DNA of 8,026 bases from assembly GCA_001786225.1 (NCBI GenBank), contig MFVV01000007.1:1-8026 (forward strand), given 5' to 3'. This stretch comes from Candidatus Nomurabacteria bacterium RIFCSPLOWO2_12_FULL_46_14 (GTDB lineage: Bacteria; Patescibacteriota; Minisyncoccia; Phycocordibacterales; UBA9973). The position numbers were made by a program, and so were the translations under genes. Each line of letters starts with the position of its first letter. Position 1 is the stretch's first letter. This document shows, in pieces, positions 1 to 6,631 of this stretch. The notes beneath the pieces are model-generated. The model was given only the letters and a program-made list of their open reading frames with translations, ran no database searches and had not been told where the DNA came from.

Positions 1-1089
1 GATACTGACTACATTTATTTTTACCTGTTCTTCTTTGGTTTCATCCGGCTGAACGGCGAAACTAACGGATATTTTGTGCAGTTGTTTATCCTTTTTACCA
101 ATCCAGATTTCCCCTTGAAAATCTTTAAACTTATCCAGTTCTTTGGCGAAAGAGGTAGCGTCAAACGCCGACAAGGCAGAATCATTTTTGCCGACGGAAT
201 TTATGTAATTTTCCGCTGATTGCAAATAAGCAATGATACCTTCCTTGTCCAGGTCAAAAAGGAAGTGGTACGACTTTTCTCCGGTAATTTCTTCCACCGG
301 AAGCTTCTTGACCATTTTTATTAAATTTGCGTCCCGAGTAAGTTGGTATAGATGTTCTTCTTGCTCCGGGGTCAGTTTGTTGACAATACTGGAATCAACA
401 GCGGGAAAAGCGCTGAAGGGATTGTCCGCGATTTGGCCGTCCTCTGATTTATACGGGAAGGAAATCCATTTATTCTCAAAGGAGGCAAGAACAGGCAGGA
501 AGCCGACCGAGGGGGCTTTAGTGATAGCGCCATAAATAGTTTTGTCCAATACTCTGATTTCTCCCTCCACGGGAGAAGAACCCAAACCGACGGACAAAAA
601 CATGTAACCCTTTGTGTTGTCTTTATCTCCCGCATCATAGGCTCCCTTGGCGGTAACAATTAGCTTGCCCGCGGAGAGGTCAGCGGGAAACAAAGAAAAA
701 GAGTTGCCTGTGTTTTTTATCTCCGAGAAGTCAACAGCGAGAGTAGTGTCATAAAAGGCAGTATCAGAGTTTTTGGCATTATCCATTGCTTCCGAAGTAA
801 GAATCGGCAGAGAAGCAAAAGCTCCGTTCCAGTAAGAGTAGGCCCCGACCACCACAAGAGCGACAAGAACCGCGCCCATTGCCCATAATAGTATTTTGTC
901 TAATGTTATTTTAAGTTTTGGTTTAAGCGAAGGAATAACCGGAGGCGCTACGGGTGAGGTGGCGGCGAAACCTTCATTTATATCCGCCTCGTTCCAGCCC
1001 GCGGATTTCAAAACAGAAATAATCTGTTCTTTGGAAAAATTTTTGGATAATTGGCTCTCTATGTAGTCGGCCAGTTCTTTGGTAATCAT
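1..1089 (-). CDS. Membrane protein with UBA-like N-terminal helices and a large extracytoplasmic domain (3' end outside window)
   Basis: The frame is open from an ATG at 1089 to the left edge, giving 363 codons without a stop. Residues 1-41 look like a small cytoplasmic helical module (ADYIESQL, then SKEQIISVLKSAGW and EADINEGF), resembling UBA-like modules I associate with Patescibacteria membrane proteins. A proline-rich linker (about 44-58) leads to one membrane span at about 66-86 (KILLWAMGAVLVALVVVGA). About 275 residues outside the membrane follow, with alternating short strands and aromatic residues (SFENKWISFP, EKSYHFLFDLDKE, GEIWIGKKDKQLHKISVSF). This pattern resembles LolA/LppX-like half-barrel domains, which bind lipids or lipoproteins; that is a weak inference. 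The strand pattern near the left edge suggests little of the protein is missing. It starts 10 bases after the lemA-family stop, with no Shine-Dalgarno sequence, so it is probably the last or a late gene of the operon. The specific function is unknown. The reading frame is near certain. Confidence 0.85.
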   Translation of the reverse strand, partial: MITKELADYIESQLSKNFSKEQIISVLKSAGWNEADINEGFAATSPVAPPVIPSLKPKLKITLDKILLWAMGAVLVALVVVGAYSYWNGAFASLPILTSEAMDNAKNSDTAFYDTTLAVDFSEIKNTGNSFSLFPADLSAGKLIVTAKGAYDAGDKDNTKGYMFLSVGLGSSPVEGEIRVLDKTIYGAITKAPSVGFLPVLASFENKWISFPYKSEDGQIADNPFSAFPAVDSSIVNKLTPEQEEHLYQLTRDANLIKMVKKLPVEEITGEKSYHFLFDLDKEGIIAYLQSAENYINSVGKNDSALSAFDATSFAKELDKFKDFQGEIWIGKKDKQLHKISVSFAVQPDETKEEQVKINVVSI

Positions 1090-1099
1090 TTTAGCGCAA

Positions 1100-1720
1100 T
1101 TAGAATTTCACCTCCACCGGGTTTTGAGCCGCGTGGTCGTCCGGCAAGTCAAAGAATTCTTTCTGACCAAACCTGAAAATTCCGGCGATAATATTGCCAG
1201 GAAAACTCTGGAGGCCGGTGTTTAAGTCGCGGACATTGCCATTATAAAACCTGCGAGCAGACTGGATTTTATTCTCCGTGTCGGCAAGTTCGTTCTGCAG
1301 GGCCAAAAAGTTCTGGTTAGCCTTAAGGTCGGGATAAGCCTCTGCCACCGCGAAAAGCGAGCGTAGAGCACCAGTCAGCATATTCTCCGCCTCCGCATGC
1401 GCTCCAGTCGGGCCGCTCGCCCCCATAGCCGTGGCTCGCGCTTTAGTAACATTCTCAAAGGCGGAAGCCTCGTGCGTGGCGTAGCCTTTGACCGAGTTCA
1501 CCAAATTAGGAATAAGGTCATATCGCCTCTTGAGCTGAACCTCGATGTCCGCCCAGGCTTCTTCGACTCGGTTCCTAAGAGAAACAAATTTGTTGTACAT
1601 TGAAACAAGCCATATCACGACCAAAACAGCGATGGCAATAATGTTGAACTGCCAAGCGATAAAATCAAACAACCCGCTTGCCAAAAGCAAAATAACAAGA
1701 ATGCCAAAAATTATATTCAT
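1100..1720 (-). CDS. lemA: LemA family membrane protein
   Basis: This 206-residue protein carries the LemA signature just after its membrane segment: YNKFVSLRNRVEEAWADI (42-59), then QLKRRYDLIPNLVNSVKGY (62-80) and ATHE. Long amphipathic helices follow, including ENMLTGALRSLFAVAEAYPD and FLALQNELADTENKIQSARR, then the family's FYNGNVRDLNTGLQSFPGNIIA (159-180). LemA proteins are membrane-anchored helical bundles with the bulk probably outside the cytoplasm; their biochemical role is not established. LemA is usually about 180-190 residues with one N-terminal span. Here there are two hydrophobic stretches (about 2-18 and 26-41), so either the protein has an extra segment or translation begins at an internal TTG around residues 11-17. 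The ATG is retained because no internal site has a convincing ribosome binding site. It lies 36 bases downstream of secF. Confidence 0.93.
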   Translation of the reverse strand: MNIIFGILVILLLASGLFDFIAWQFNIIAIAVLVVIWLVSMYNKFVSLRNRVEEAWADIEVQLKRRYDLIPNLVNSVKGYATHEASAFENVTKARATAMGASGPTGAHAEAENMLTGALRSLFAVAEAYPDLKANQNFLALQNELADTENKIQSARRFYNGNVRDLNTGLQSFPGNIIAGIFRFGQKEFFDLPDDHAAQNPVEVKF

Positions 1721-1755
1721 ATATGTGGTGAGTTTAAATTACTGCTAATAATGAC

Positions 1756-1761
1756 ATTATA
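1756..1761 (-). promoter_or_regulatory. Possible -10 element (TATAAT) before the lemA-family gene
   Basis: A perfect TATAAT overlaps the secF stop codon, 35 bases before the lemA-family ATG at 1720. That junction (1721-1756) is the longest after the palindrome region. No convincing -35 element is seen at the right spacing. Confidence 0.22.
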
Positions 1762-2674
1762 CCACCTTGTCGGACTTTTTGCCCTGCCACTCATACATCC
1801 AAACCAGAAGCGGCGAAGCCAGACAAATGGAAGAATAAGTGCCCACAATCATGCCGGCGGAGAGCATTATGGCAAAGTATTTAGTGGAAACCGGGCCGAA
1901 GAAGATAAGGGAGAGCAAAACCAAAATAACGGTCAAGGAAGTGGAAATGGAGCGGACATAAGATTGCTCCAGAGAACGACCAACGATGGCCTGGAAATCC
2001 ACTCGTGTCCCGTTGCCTTCAATCCTTAAGTTTTCGCGGATGCGGTCAAAGATAACAATGGTGTCCGAAACTGAAAGACCGAGTACGGTCAGCACCGCCA
2101 CCACGAACAGCGTGTCCAGCTCCACGCCGTAAAGATGAGAAAGTAAAACGAACAAGCCGGTGGGAATAGCCACATCGTGGAGCAGAGTCACCACAGCAAT
2201 GAAGCCGTAACGCCAGGAAGAAATCGGCCGGGAGACTTTGCGGAAGGCGAAAGCGATGAAGCAGATAATCGCCAGGGACACCAAAATAACCGCCAGGACA
2301 GCTTTACGGGTCAATTCCCGCCCAACGGACGGCCCGATGGAATTGAAATTAAGCTCTTCCAGGGGGGAGGCATTGTCTTCCGAAAGCGTAAGGAGAAGCT
2401 CCCGATGCTCTGCCTCGCTTAAATCCCGAGACTTGATAAGATATCCTCGGTCGCCCACGGGCTGGACCAGTAAAGGCGAGAGAGCGGGTAATTTTTGGGA
2501 TAATTCCAAATCTGCCTGAGCCGGACGCTCCGCTGTATACACCACTTCCGTGAGCGCGCCGCCTTTAAAATCAATCCCCACCCGAACGCCGAAGAATAAG
2601 AGAGAAAGAATGGAAATTGCCACCAAGACGGCAGAAATGGAAATGAATATTTTTTTGTTTCGGATAATAAACAT
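1757..2674 (-). CDS. secF: Protein translocase subunit SecF
   Basis: SecF is a membrane subunit that, with SecD, couples the proton gradient to late steps of Sec-dependent protein export. The 305-residue protein has a first span at about 9-29, then the family hallmark VGIDFKGGALTEV (32-44), a short periplasm-side domain to about residue 120, and a cluster of five spans. Conserved membrane motifs are visible: HDVAIPTGLF (166-175), LTVLGLSVSDTIVIFDRIREN (195-215, with Asp204 at the position of the functional aspartate) and RSISTSLTVILVLLSLIFFG (241-260). The length fits stand-alone bacterial SecF (about 300). An upstream in-frame ATG at 2767 would add 31 residues and overlap secD by about 90 bases. 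The ATG at 2674 is preferred because it places SecF one base after the secD stop and gives the usual short cytoplasmic N-terminus. Translation is probably coupled to secD. Confidence 0.97.
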   Translation of the reverse strand: MFIIRNKKIFISISAVLVAISILSLLFFGVRVGIDFKGGALTEVVYTAERPAQADLELSQKLPALSPLLVQPVGDRGYLIKSRDLSEAEHRELLLTLSEDNASPLEELNFNSIGPSVGRELTRKAVLAVILVSLAIICFIAFAFRKVSRPISSWRYGFIAVVTLLHDVAIPTGLFVLLSHLYGVELDTLFVVAVLTVLGLSVSDTIVIFDRIRENLRIEGNGTRVDFQAIVGRSLEQSYVRSISTSLTVILVLLSLIFFGPVSTKYFAIMLSAGMIVGTYSSICLASPLLVWMYEWQGKKSDKVV

Positions 2675-2675
2675 T

Positions 2676-4043
2676 TTATTTGGAAATTCCGGAACTGAAT
2701 AAAAATTTAGCCAGTAAACCCTCATTCTTAAAACGAAAGACTGAAAGAAACATTCGGGTAATGACAATTGCGGAGAACATGGAAACCAGCACGCCCAGGC
2801 CCAAGGTCAGCGCGAAGCCCTTAATCAGAGAAGTGCCGAACCAGAAAAGGATAATCGCCGTCAGCAAGCTGGAAATATTGGAATCCCGGATTGAAAACCA
2901 GGCCCGGGAAAAGCCGGCAGAGACGGCATCGGAAATATTTTTGCCTGCCCGCATTTCTTCTTTGAGCCGCTCAAAGATAAGAACATTGGCGTCTACCGCG
3001 ATGCCCATGGAAATTATGAACCCGGCGATGCCGGCGGCGGAGAGGGTTACGGGAATTAATTTAAATAAAGCCAGCATTATAGAAATAAAAATAACAAGTG
3101 AAACAGCGGCGAGCAATCCCGGTAAGCGATACCATAAAATCAAAAATAGAGCCACCAGAATGAAGCCGATGATTGCCGCCTGGACTCCGGCCAACACCGC
3201 GGTCTCGCCCAAGATGGCCCCCACCGTCTGCTTGGAGAGAAGAGTAATGGGCACCGGCAGAGCGCCAGAATTAAGCCGACCAACCAATTGCTTGGCTTCC
3301 GCCGGAGTAAAATTGCCGGAAATAACCGCCTGGCCGTTGGGAATTTCTTCGTTAACCACTGGGGTAGAAATTGGCGCGCCGTCCAGATAAATGGCCACCA
3401 TTTTGCCGATGTTGGCTTTGGTAATTCCCGCGAAAAGTTTGGCCCCGGTGTCATCAAACTGCAAGCTGACCCTGGGCTCTCGGGTATTAGGGTCAAATTC
3501 TAGACTCGCTCTCTCTAGATATCTCCCGGTCAGTTCCGTCGGGGCGAACAAGGAGTCTACATTGAGAGTTACATTGCCGTCTTCGTCTACGGTGGCCTCT
3601 TGTGGCTCTTCTTCATTTTGGGGTTTTTCAATCCTGAATTCCAAAAGCGGAGTCTGGCCAATCATCTCAATCGCTTGGTCCACATCCGTCACCCCCGGCA
3701 AGTCAACAATCAGCTTGTTTTCGCCGCCGGAAATAAAACTCCCGCCCTGCACCTGGACTACCGGCTCGGAGACACCGAAAAGATTAACCCGTCGTTCTAT
3801 CACGTCCCGGAGCGCGGCCATGGAATCATCCACCTGTCCCGCCTCCACCGAAGAAACATCCGCTTTATAGGTTAGATGGCTACCGCCGGAGAGGTCCAGC
3901 CCCAGGCGGAAGGGATGATTTTTAAAAAAGGATTTTTCGGTCTCAAAATTAGAGTTCAGCTTGGGTTCAGATTTGACGACAAAAAACAAAACGGCCGCGC
4001 CGCCTAAAAGAATAAGGATGGATAAAATTAATTTTTTAATCAT
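2676..4043 (-). CDS. secD: Protein translocase subunit SecD
   Basis: SecD partners SecF in the Sec translocon and helps pull exported chains outward using the proton gradient. The 455-residue protein begins with a span at about 4-23. The P1 region starts with FRLGLDLSGGSHLTY (45-59) and includes RDVIERRVNLFGVSEPVVQVQG (79-100) and LIVDLPGVTD (111-120). An acidic insert at about 140-165 is likely flexible. The P1 head continues through AIYLDGAPISTPVVNEEI and FTPAEAKQLVGRLNSGALP (245-263), and is followed by the conserved LLSKQTVGAILGE (268-280). Five spans follow, with GIAVDANVLIFERLKEEMR (347-365; Asp351 at the conserved position). The length is between that of short Gram-positive-type and long proteobacterial SecD. 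No yajC is adjacent. The gene starts 15 bases after the PAP2 stop, in a junction that holds an inverted repeat and a TATAAT hexamer, and has no Shine-Dalgarno sequence. Confidence 0.97.
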   Translation of the reverse strand: MIKKLILSILILLGGAAVLFFVVKSEPKLNSNFETEKSFFKNHPFRLGLDLSGGSHLTYKADVSSVEAGQVDDSMAALRDVIERRVNLFGVSEPVVQVQGGSFISGGENKLIVDLPGVTDVDQAIEMIGQTPLLEFRIEKPQNEEEPQEATVDEDGNVTLNVDSLFAPTELTGRYLERASLEFDPNTREPRVSLQFDDTGAKLFAGITKANIGKMVAIYLDGAPISTPVVNEEIPNGQAVISGNFTPAEAKQLVGRLNSGALPVPITLLSKQTVGAILGETAVLAGVQAAIIGFILVALFLILWYRLPGLLAAVSLVIFISIMLALFKLIPVTLSAAGIAGFIISMGIAVDANVLIFERLKEEMRAGKNISDAVSAGFSRAWFSIRDSNISSLLTAIILFWFGTSLIKGFALTLGLGVLVSMFSAIVITRMFLSVFRFKNEGLLAKFLFSSGISK

Positions 4044-4044
4044 A

Positions 4045-4060
4045 AATATACGGGTATATT
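4045..4060. repeat. Perfect short inverted repeat between the PAP2 gene and secD
   Basis: AATATAC at 4045-4051 and GTATATT at 4054-4060 are exact inverted copies, separated by GG. The repeat covers the end of the PAP2 stop codon and almost the whole junction up to 1 base before the secD ATG. It is AT-rich and has a loop too short for a stable hairpin, so a DNA operator-type site is as likely as an RNA element. It could also be a chance feature of an AT-rich junction. Confidence 0.5.
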
Positions 4061-4063
4061 ATA
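4058..4063 (-). promoter_or_regulatory. Possible -10 element (TATAAT) before secD
   Basis: A perfect TATAAT on the minus strand overlaps the PAP2 stop codon and ends 14 bases before the secD ATG. The best upstream candidate for a -35 is TTGCGT at 4079-4084 with a 15-base spacer, a weak match. Transcription from here would give a leader of about 8 bases. It overlaps the inverted repeat at 4045-4060, which would suit an operator. A chance match in AT-rich sequence is plausible. Confidence 0.25.
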
Positions 4064-4544
4064 CTTTTCTCATAAAATACGCAACCAGAGCGCCGAGCAC
4101 GAATCCTCCCAAAATATCTATCGGAAAATGCACTCCGGCGGCAATTCGGGCCGCGCCGATTAGTAGAGCAAAAATAATAAAAACATAACCCGCCTGCCGG
4201 TGGTTCAGGAATATGGCCACGGCCAGAGCGCCGAAGAAAGCCGCGTGGCCGGAAGGGAAAGCGTAGCTTTCCTTCAAGAAAAGTGAACTGATATCCGCAA
4301 GCGACACAAAAGGCCGACCGGAGGCGATAAAATCCTTCAAAAAATAAGCAATAAGCCAAGCCAGACCGGCGGCGAGGAAAATAAAAATCAATTCTCGTCG
4401 TTTTTTGTAATAAAAACCAAAGAGGACAGCGGCTAGAGTAGCCGCGATAAAGGGAAAATAAACCGCAAAAAAAACAATTGTCTGGTCAAAAAACGGTGAG
4501 CGGTTGGCCAAGTTATAAAAAAAATAAAAAATTTCGCGGTTCAT
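4059..4544 (-). CDS. PAP2-family membrane phosphatase (possible undecaprenyl-diphosphatase)
   Basis: This 161-residue, strongly hydrophobic protein has all three parts of the PAP2 (type 2 phosphatidic acid phosphatase) signature: KDFIASGRP (70-78, the K-x6-RP element), PSGH (97-100) and ARIAAGVHFPID (132-143, the R-x5-H-x3-D element). Lys70, Arg77, Ser98, His100, Arg133, His139 and Asp143 would bind phosphate and carry out transfer through a phosphohistidine. About five membrane spans flank the motifs. Bacterial members of this size often dephosphorylate undecaprenyl diphosphate, recycling the lipid carrier for peptidoglycan; other lipid phosphates are possible. The rodA gene three places upstream in the same block fits an envelope role, but the substrate is inferred. 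Its ATG overlaps the folD stop in an ATGA, and there is no Shine-Dalgarno sequence, so translation is probably coupled to folD. Confidence 0.93.
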   Translation of the reverse strand: MNREIFYFFYNLANRSPFFDQTIVFFAVYFPFIAATLAAVLFGFYYKKRRELIFIFLAAGLAWLIAYFLKDFIASGRPFVSLADISSLFLKESYAFPSGHAAFFGALAVAIFLNHRQAGYVFIIFALLIGAARIAAGVHFPIDILGGFVLGALVAYFMRKV

Positions 4545-5431
4545 CTTATTTTTGATTTCGCAACCGTAAGCACATTTTTTAAAAGCTGCGCCACCGTAAC
4601 CGGCCCTACTCCGCCCGGCACGGGACTCACATAGCTCGCTACATCCTGAACAGATTCTGTATCAACGTCACCGATTATGTTTGCCGAAGCGCCCGGTTCA
4701 TATTTACTATCTTCGGAGGTACCTGCATCTATTATAACAGCTCCCGCTTTTATCATTTCTCCGGTAATATATTTTCCCCTGCCCATACCTGAAATCACAA
4801 CATCGGCATTTTTTATTATTGCTTTTTTGTTGGGAGTTTTGCTTGTTACAATTTCTGGATTAAGTCCGCGGAATTTCAAAAGCGTGGCTACTGGCTTGCC
4901 CACCAACATCCCCTGCCCCAAGACAACTATTTTTTTACTAGCCTCTCCGAGTCTATGCGGGTTTTTAAAATCTATATTAGGGATTGAATCCAAAAGCTTC
5001 ATGCAAGCCAGCGCCGTCGGATAACCAATTTTGAGTCTCTCCGGCAGACCGGCATAAAATTCTCCGCTGGCCACGTCCCCCAGACAATCCACGTCCAGTC
5101 TCGAGTCTATGGCGTCCAGCGCCGCCTGCCTGTCTATGTGTGCCGGTAGCGGCAACTGGATTATTATCCCGCACATATTTTTTACTTTATTTAATTTTTT
5201 TAACTCCGTAATTAACTTATCAGTTTGGATTGAATTCGGAAAATTCGCGTTATGGAAACGGATACCGACAGACTCGGCCATTTTTCCCTTCATTCGGACA
5301 TATTGCGCCGAGGCGGGGTCGTCCCCCACCAGGACATCGGTAAAAACCGGCTGAAAAGAGAGTTTCGAAACCTCTCGTCGGACTTCGGCAAGAATTTCTT
5401 TTTGTATTTTTCGGCCGTCAATTATTTGCAT
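4541..5431 (-). CDS. folD: Bifunctional methylenetetrahydrofolate dehydrogenase / methenyltetrahydrofolate cyclohydrolase FolD
   Basis: FolD interconverts 5,10-methylene-, methenyl- and 10-formyl-tetrahydrofolate with NADP(H) in the cytosol. At 296 residues it has normal length. Visible family motifs are VGDDPASAQYVRMKGKMAES (35-54), with the catalytic-type Tyr44 and Lys48 in YxxxK; IIIQLPLPAHID (89-100), with Gln92; LDVDCLG (112-118); the nucleotide-binding stretch VVLGQGMLVGKPVATLL (169-185); ADVVISGMGRGKYI (209-222); GDVD (254-257); and SPVPGGVGPVTVAQLL (269-284). Two sites differ from textbook FolD: the usual PCTPxG segment reads GYPTALACM (136-144), and the GRSxxVG segment has Gln in place of Arg. 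The catalytic residues are intact, so it is probably active; cofactor preference is open. The ATG at 5431 has the clearest Shine-Dalgarno of the window (TAAGG, 8 bases upstream). The gene follows a large palindrome and overlaps the PAP2 gene by 4 bases. Confidence 0.96.
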   Translation of the reverse strand: MQIIDGRKIQKEILAEVRREVSKLSFQPVFTDVLVGDDPASAQYVRMKGKMAESVGIRFHNANFPNSIQTDKLITELKKLNKVKNMCGIIIQLPLPAHIDRQAALDAIDSRLDVDCLGDVASGEFYAGLPERLKIGYPTALACMKLLDSIPNIDFKNPHRLGEASKKIVVLGQGMLVGKPVATLLKFRGLNPEIVTSKTPNKKAIIKNADVVISGMGRGKYITGEMIKAGAVIIDAGTSEDSKYEPGASANIIGDVDTESVQDVASYVSPVPGGVGPVTVAQLLKNVLTVAKSKIR

Positions 5432-5439
5432 AGTTCGTC

Positions 5440-5447
5440 CCTTAAGG
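5440..5447 (-). promoter_or_regulatory. Ribosome binding site of folD, inside a small palindrome
   Basis: On the minus strand the palindrome CCTTAAGG contains TAAGG, a five-base match to the canonical Shine-Dalgarno, ending 8 bases before the folD ATG at 5431. The next base is G, giving TAAGGG. It supports the chosen folD start. It also lies next to the large palindrome, so local RNA folding could affect its access. Confidence 0.6.
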
Positions 5448-5494
5448 TCCCCTAAGTCGGACTTAGGGGAATTCCCCTAAGTCCGACTTGGGGA
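5448..5494. repeat. Large near-perfect palindrome, two tandem hairpins, between rodA and folD
   Basis: The two halves pair around a central GAATTC (5469-5474), with the axis between 5471 and 5472. I count 23 paired bases and one unpaired T at 5453. Each half is itself a palindrome: 5449-5469 has 10-base arms, CCCCTAAGTC and GACTTAGGGG, around one base, and 5474-5493 repeats this with one A missing. The DNA or RNA can therefore form either one long hairpin with a tiny loop or two adjacent hairpins. It starts 1 base after the rodA stop codon and ends next to the folD ribosome binding site. No run of T follows it on either strand, so a classical Rho-independent terminator is not supported. It may be an intergenic repeat (REP-like), an mRNA stability or processing element, or a protein-binding site. 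Confidence 0.9.
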
Positions 5495-5495
5495 G

Positions 5496-6623
5496 TCAGA
5501 TTCCAAAAAACTCATGTTTTAAATCATCCCGATGCGCTATCCGGGCGTAACGGCGCATACTCATCAAAATCCCAAGCCCCATAAACTCAACCAAAAGATG
5601 CGAGCCACCATAACTCATAAACGGCAAGGGAATGCCGGTTACCGGCAAGAGACCCAGATTCATGCCGATATTTATGACTATATGGCTCATAAAAAAAATA
5701 GCAATGCCCATGCCGAAAAGCATTTCAAAATTAGTGGCGCCGAGCGAAGCATTGTAGAGAATCCGCCAAATCACCAAGCCGTAAAGAGCCAGGATGAGGA
5801 GAGAACCGATAAAACCCCATTCCTCGGCATAGGCGGCGAGAACAAAGTCCGTTTGGTAAGAAGGCAGGAACTTCAGCCGAGATTGGGTGCCAAAACCCAA
5901 ACCCTTGCCCAGCACTTGGCCGGAGCCGACGGCGATGGTGGATTGGAAAGCGTTATAACCTGTCCCATGAATATCCGCCAAGGGATTGACGAAATTGACG
6001 ATACGGGATTTTTGATAAGGCGCAAAAATATAAAACCAGGCAATCGTAAAAATTAGCGTCGCGCAAAGAAAAACCAATAGGATGTGTTTCTTGGAAATCC
6101 CAGAAACCAAAACCATGCCGAACCAGATAAAAAAAAGTATCATCGCCGAGCCGAAGTCCGGTTGGAGCAAGACCAGAAGAAAAGGCACCAGGGCGTAAAA
6201 ACCGGAAATGAATATATGCTTAATGTTCCTGATTTCCACGTGCCGGCGGGAGAAATATTTGGCCAAAATTAGCACCAAAACCAGTTTTATTAGATCTGAG
6301 GGCTGGAAAGAAACCGAGCCCAGGCTAAACCAGCTCTTGGCGCCATGGGAGACGCTACCCAGAACAAAAAGGAAAACAAGCAGAAGGCAGGCGGAAATAA
6401 AAACAAAAAGGAGAACATCGGCGCGTTTGAGAAAACGAAAATCAATAAAAGAAAAAACAAAAAAAACCAGAAGGGACACTAGCACCCAGAGGACTTGCTT
6501 GCCGAAAAAAGAGCCGGGGTCTCCGGCGGTAAAAGATTTCATGGTGGAAAGGCCGGCCAAGATTATGGGCAGGATAAAAAAAACCAGTAGCCAATCTATT
6601 CGTTTGAGAACTTTTTCCGCCAT
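5496..6623 (-). CDS. rodA: Rod-shape-determining protein RodA, SEDS-family peptidoglycan glycosyltransferase
   Basis: RodA polymerises lipid II into glycan strands in the elongation complex, normally paired with a class B penicillin-binding protein. The 375-residue, roughly ten-span protein has the length typical of RodA. SEDS motifs in order: SHGAKSWFSLGSVSFQPSDLIKL (92-114), QPDFGSA (154-160), KSRIVNFVNPLADIHGTGYN (205-224), QSTIAVGSGQVLGKGLGFGT (227-246), LPSYQTDFVLAAYAEEWGF (253-271) with Asp259 at the essential SEDS aspartate, and GLLPVTGIPLPFMSYGGS (324-341). The QTDF and IPLPFMSYGG forms fit RodA better than FtsW or SpoVE. No mreBCD or penicillin-binding protein gene is in the window. 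It starts 8 bases after the cysteine-cluster gene and has no clear Shine-Dalgarno, so it is probably co-transcribed with that gene. Confidence 0.94.
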   Translation of the reverse strand: MAEKVLKRIDWLLVFFILPIILAGLSTMKSFTAGDPGSFFGKQVLWVLVSLLVFFVFSFIDFRFLKRADVLLFVFISACLLLVFLFVLGSVSHGAKSWFSLGSVSFQPSDLIKLVLVLILAKYFSRRHVEIRNIKHIFISGFYALVPFLLVLLQPDFGSAMILFFIWFGMVLVSGISKKHILLVFLCATLIFTIAWFYIFAPYQKSRIVNFVNPLADIHGTGYNAFQSTIAVGSGQVLGKGLGFGTQSRLKFLPSYQTDFVLAAYAEEWGFIGSLLILALYGLVIWRILYNASLGATNFEMLFGMGIAIFFMSHIVINIGMNLGLLPVTGIPLPFMSYGGSHLLVEFMGLGILMSMRRYARIAHRDDLKHEFFGI

Positions 6624-6631
6624 CCTATTTT

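Noticed and set aside
2675..2767. N-terminal extension of SecF to an ATG at 2767
   Set aside because: It would overlap the secD 3' end by about 90 bases and add a non-conserved segment. The ATG at 2674 sits one base after the secD stop.
3499..3520. TCTAGA repeated twice with CTCTCT between
   Set aside because: It lies inside secD and encodes the ordinary stretch RYLERASLEF. Codon repetition explains it.
2680..3870. Long plus-strand open frames (236 and 159 codons) opposite secD
   Set aside because: They are antisense to a full-length SecD with intact motifs. Their translations are low-complexity and match no family I know.
5448..5494. Rho-independent terminator after rodA
   Set aside because: The stem is strong, but no T run follows on the minus strand; the sequence goes straight into the folD ribosome binding site.
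4541..6623. TGA read as an amino acid (code 25, as in Gracilibacteria and SR1)
   Set aside because: folD and rodA both end with TGA at the expected family length, and no accepted gene has an in-frame TGA.
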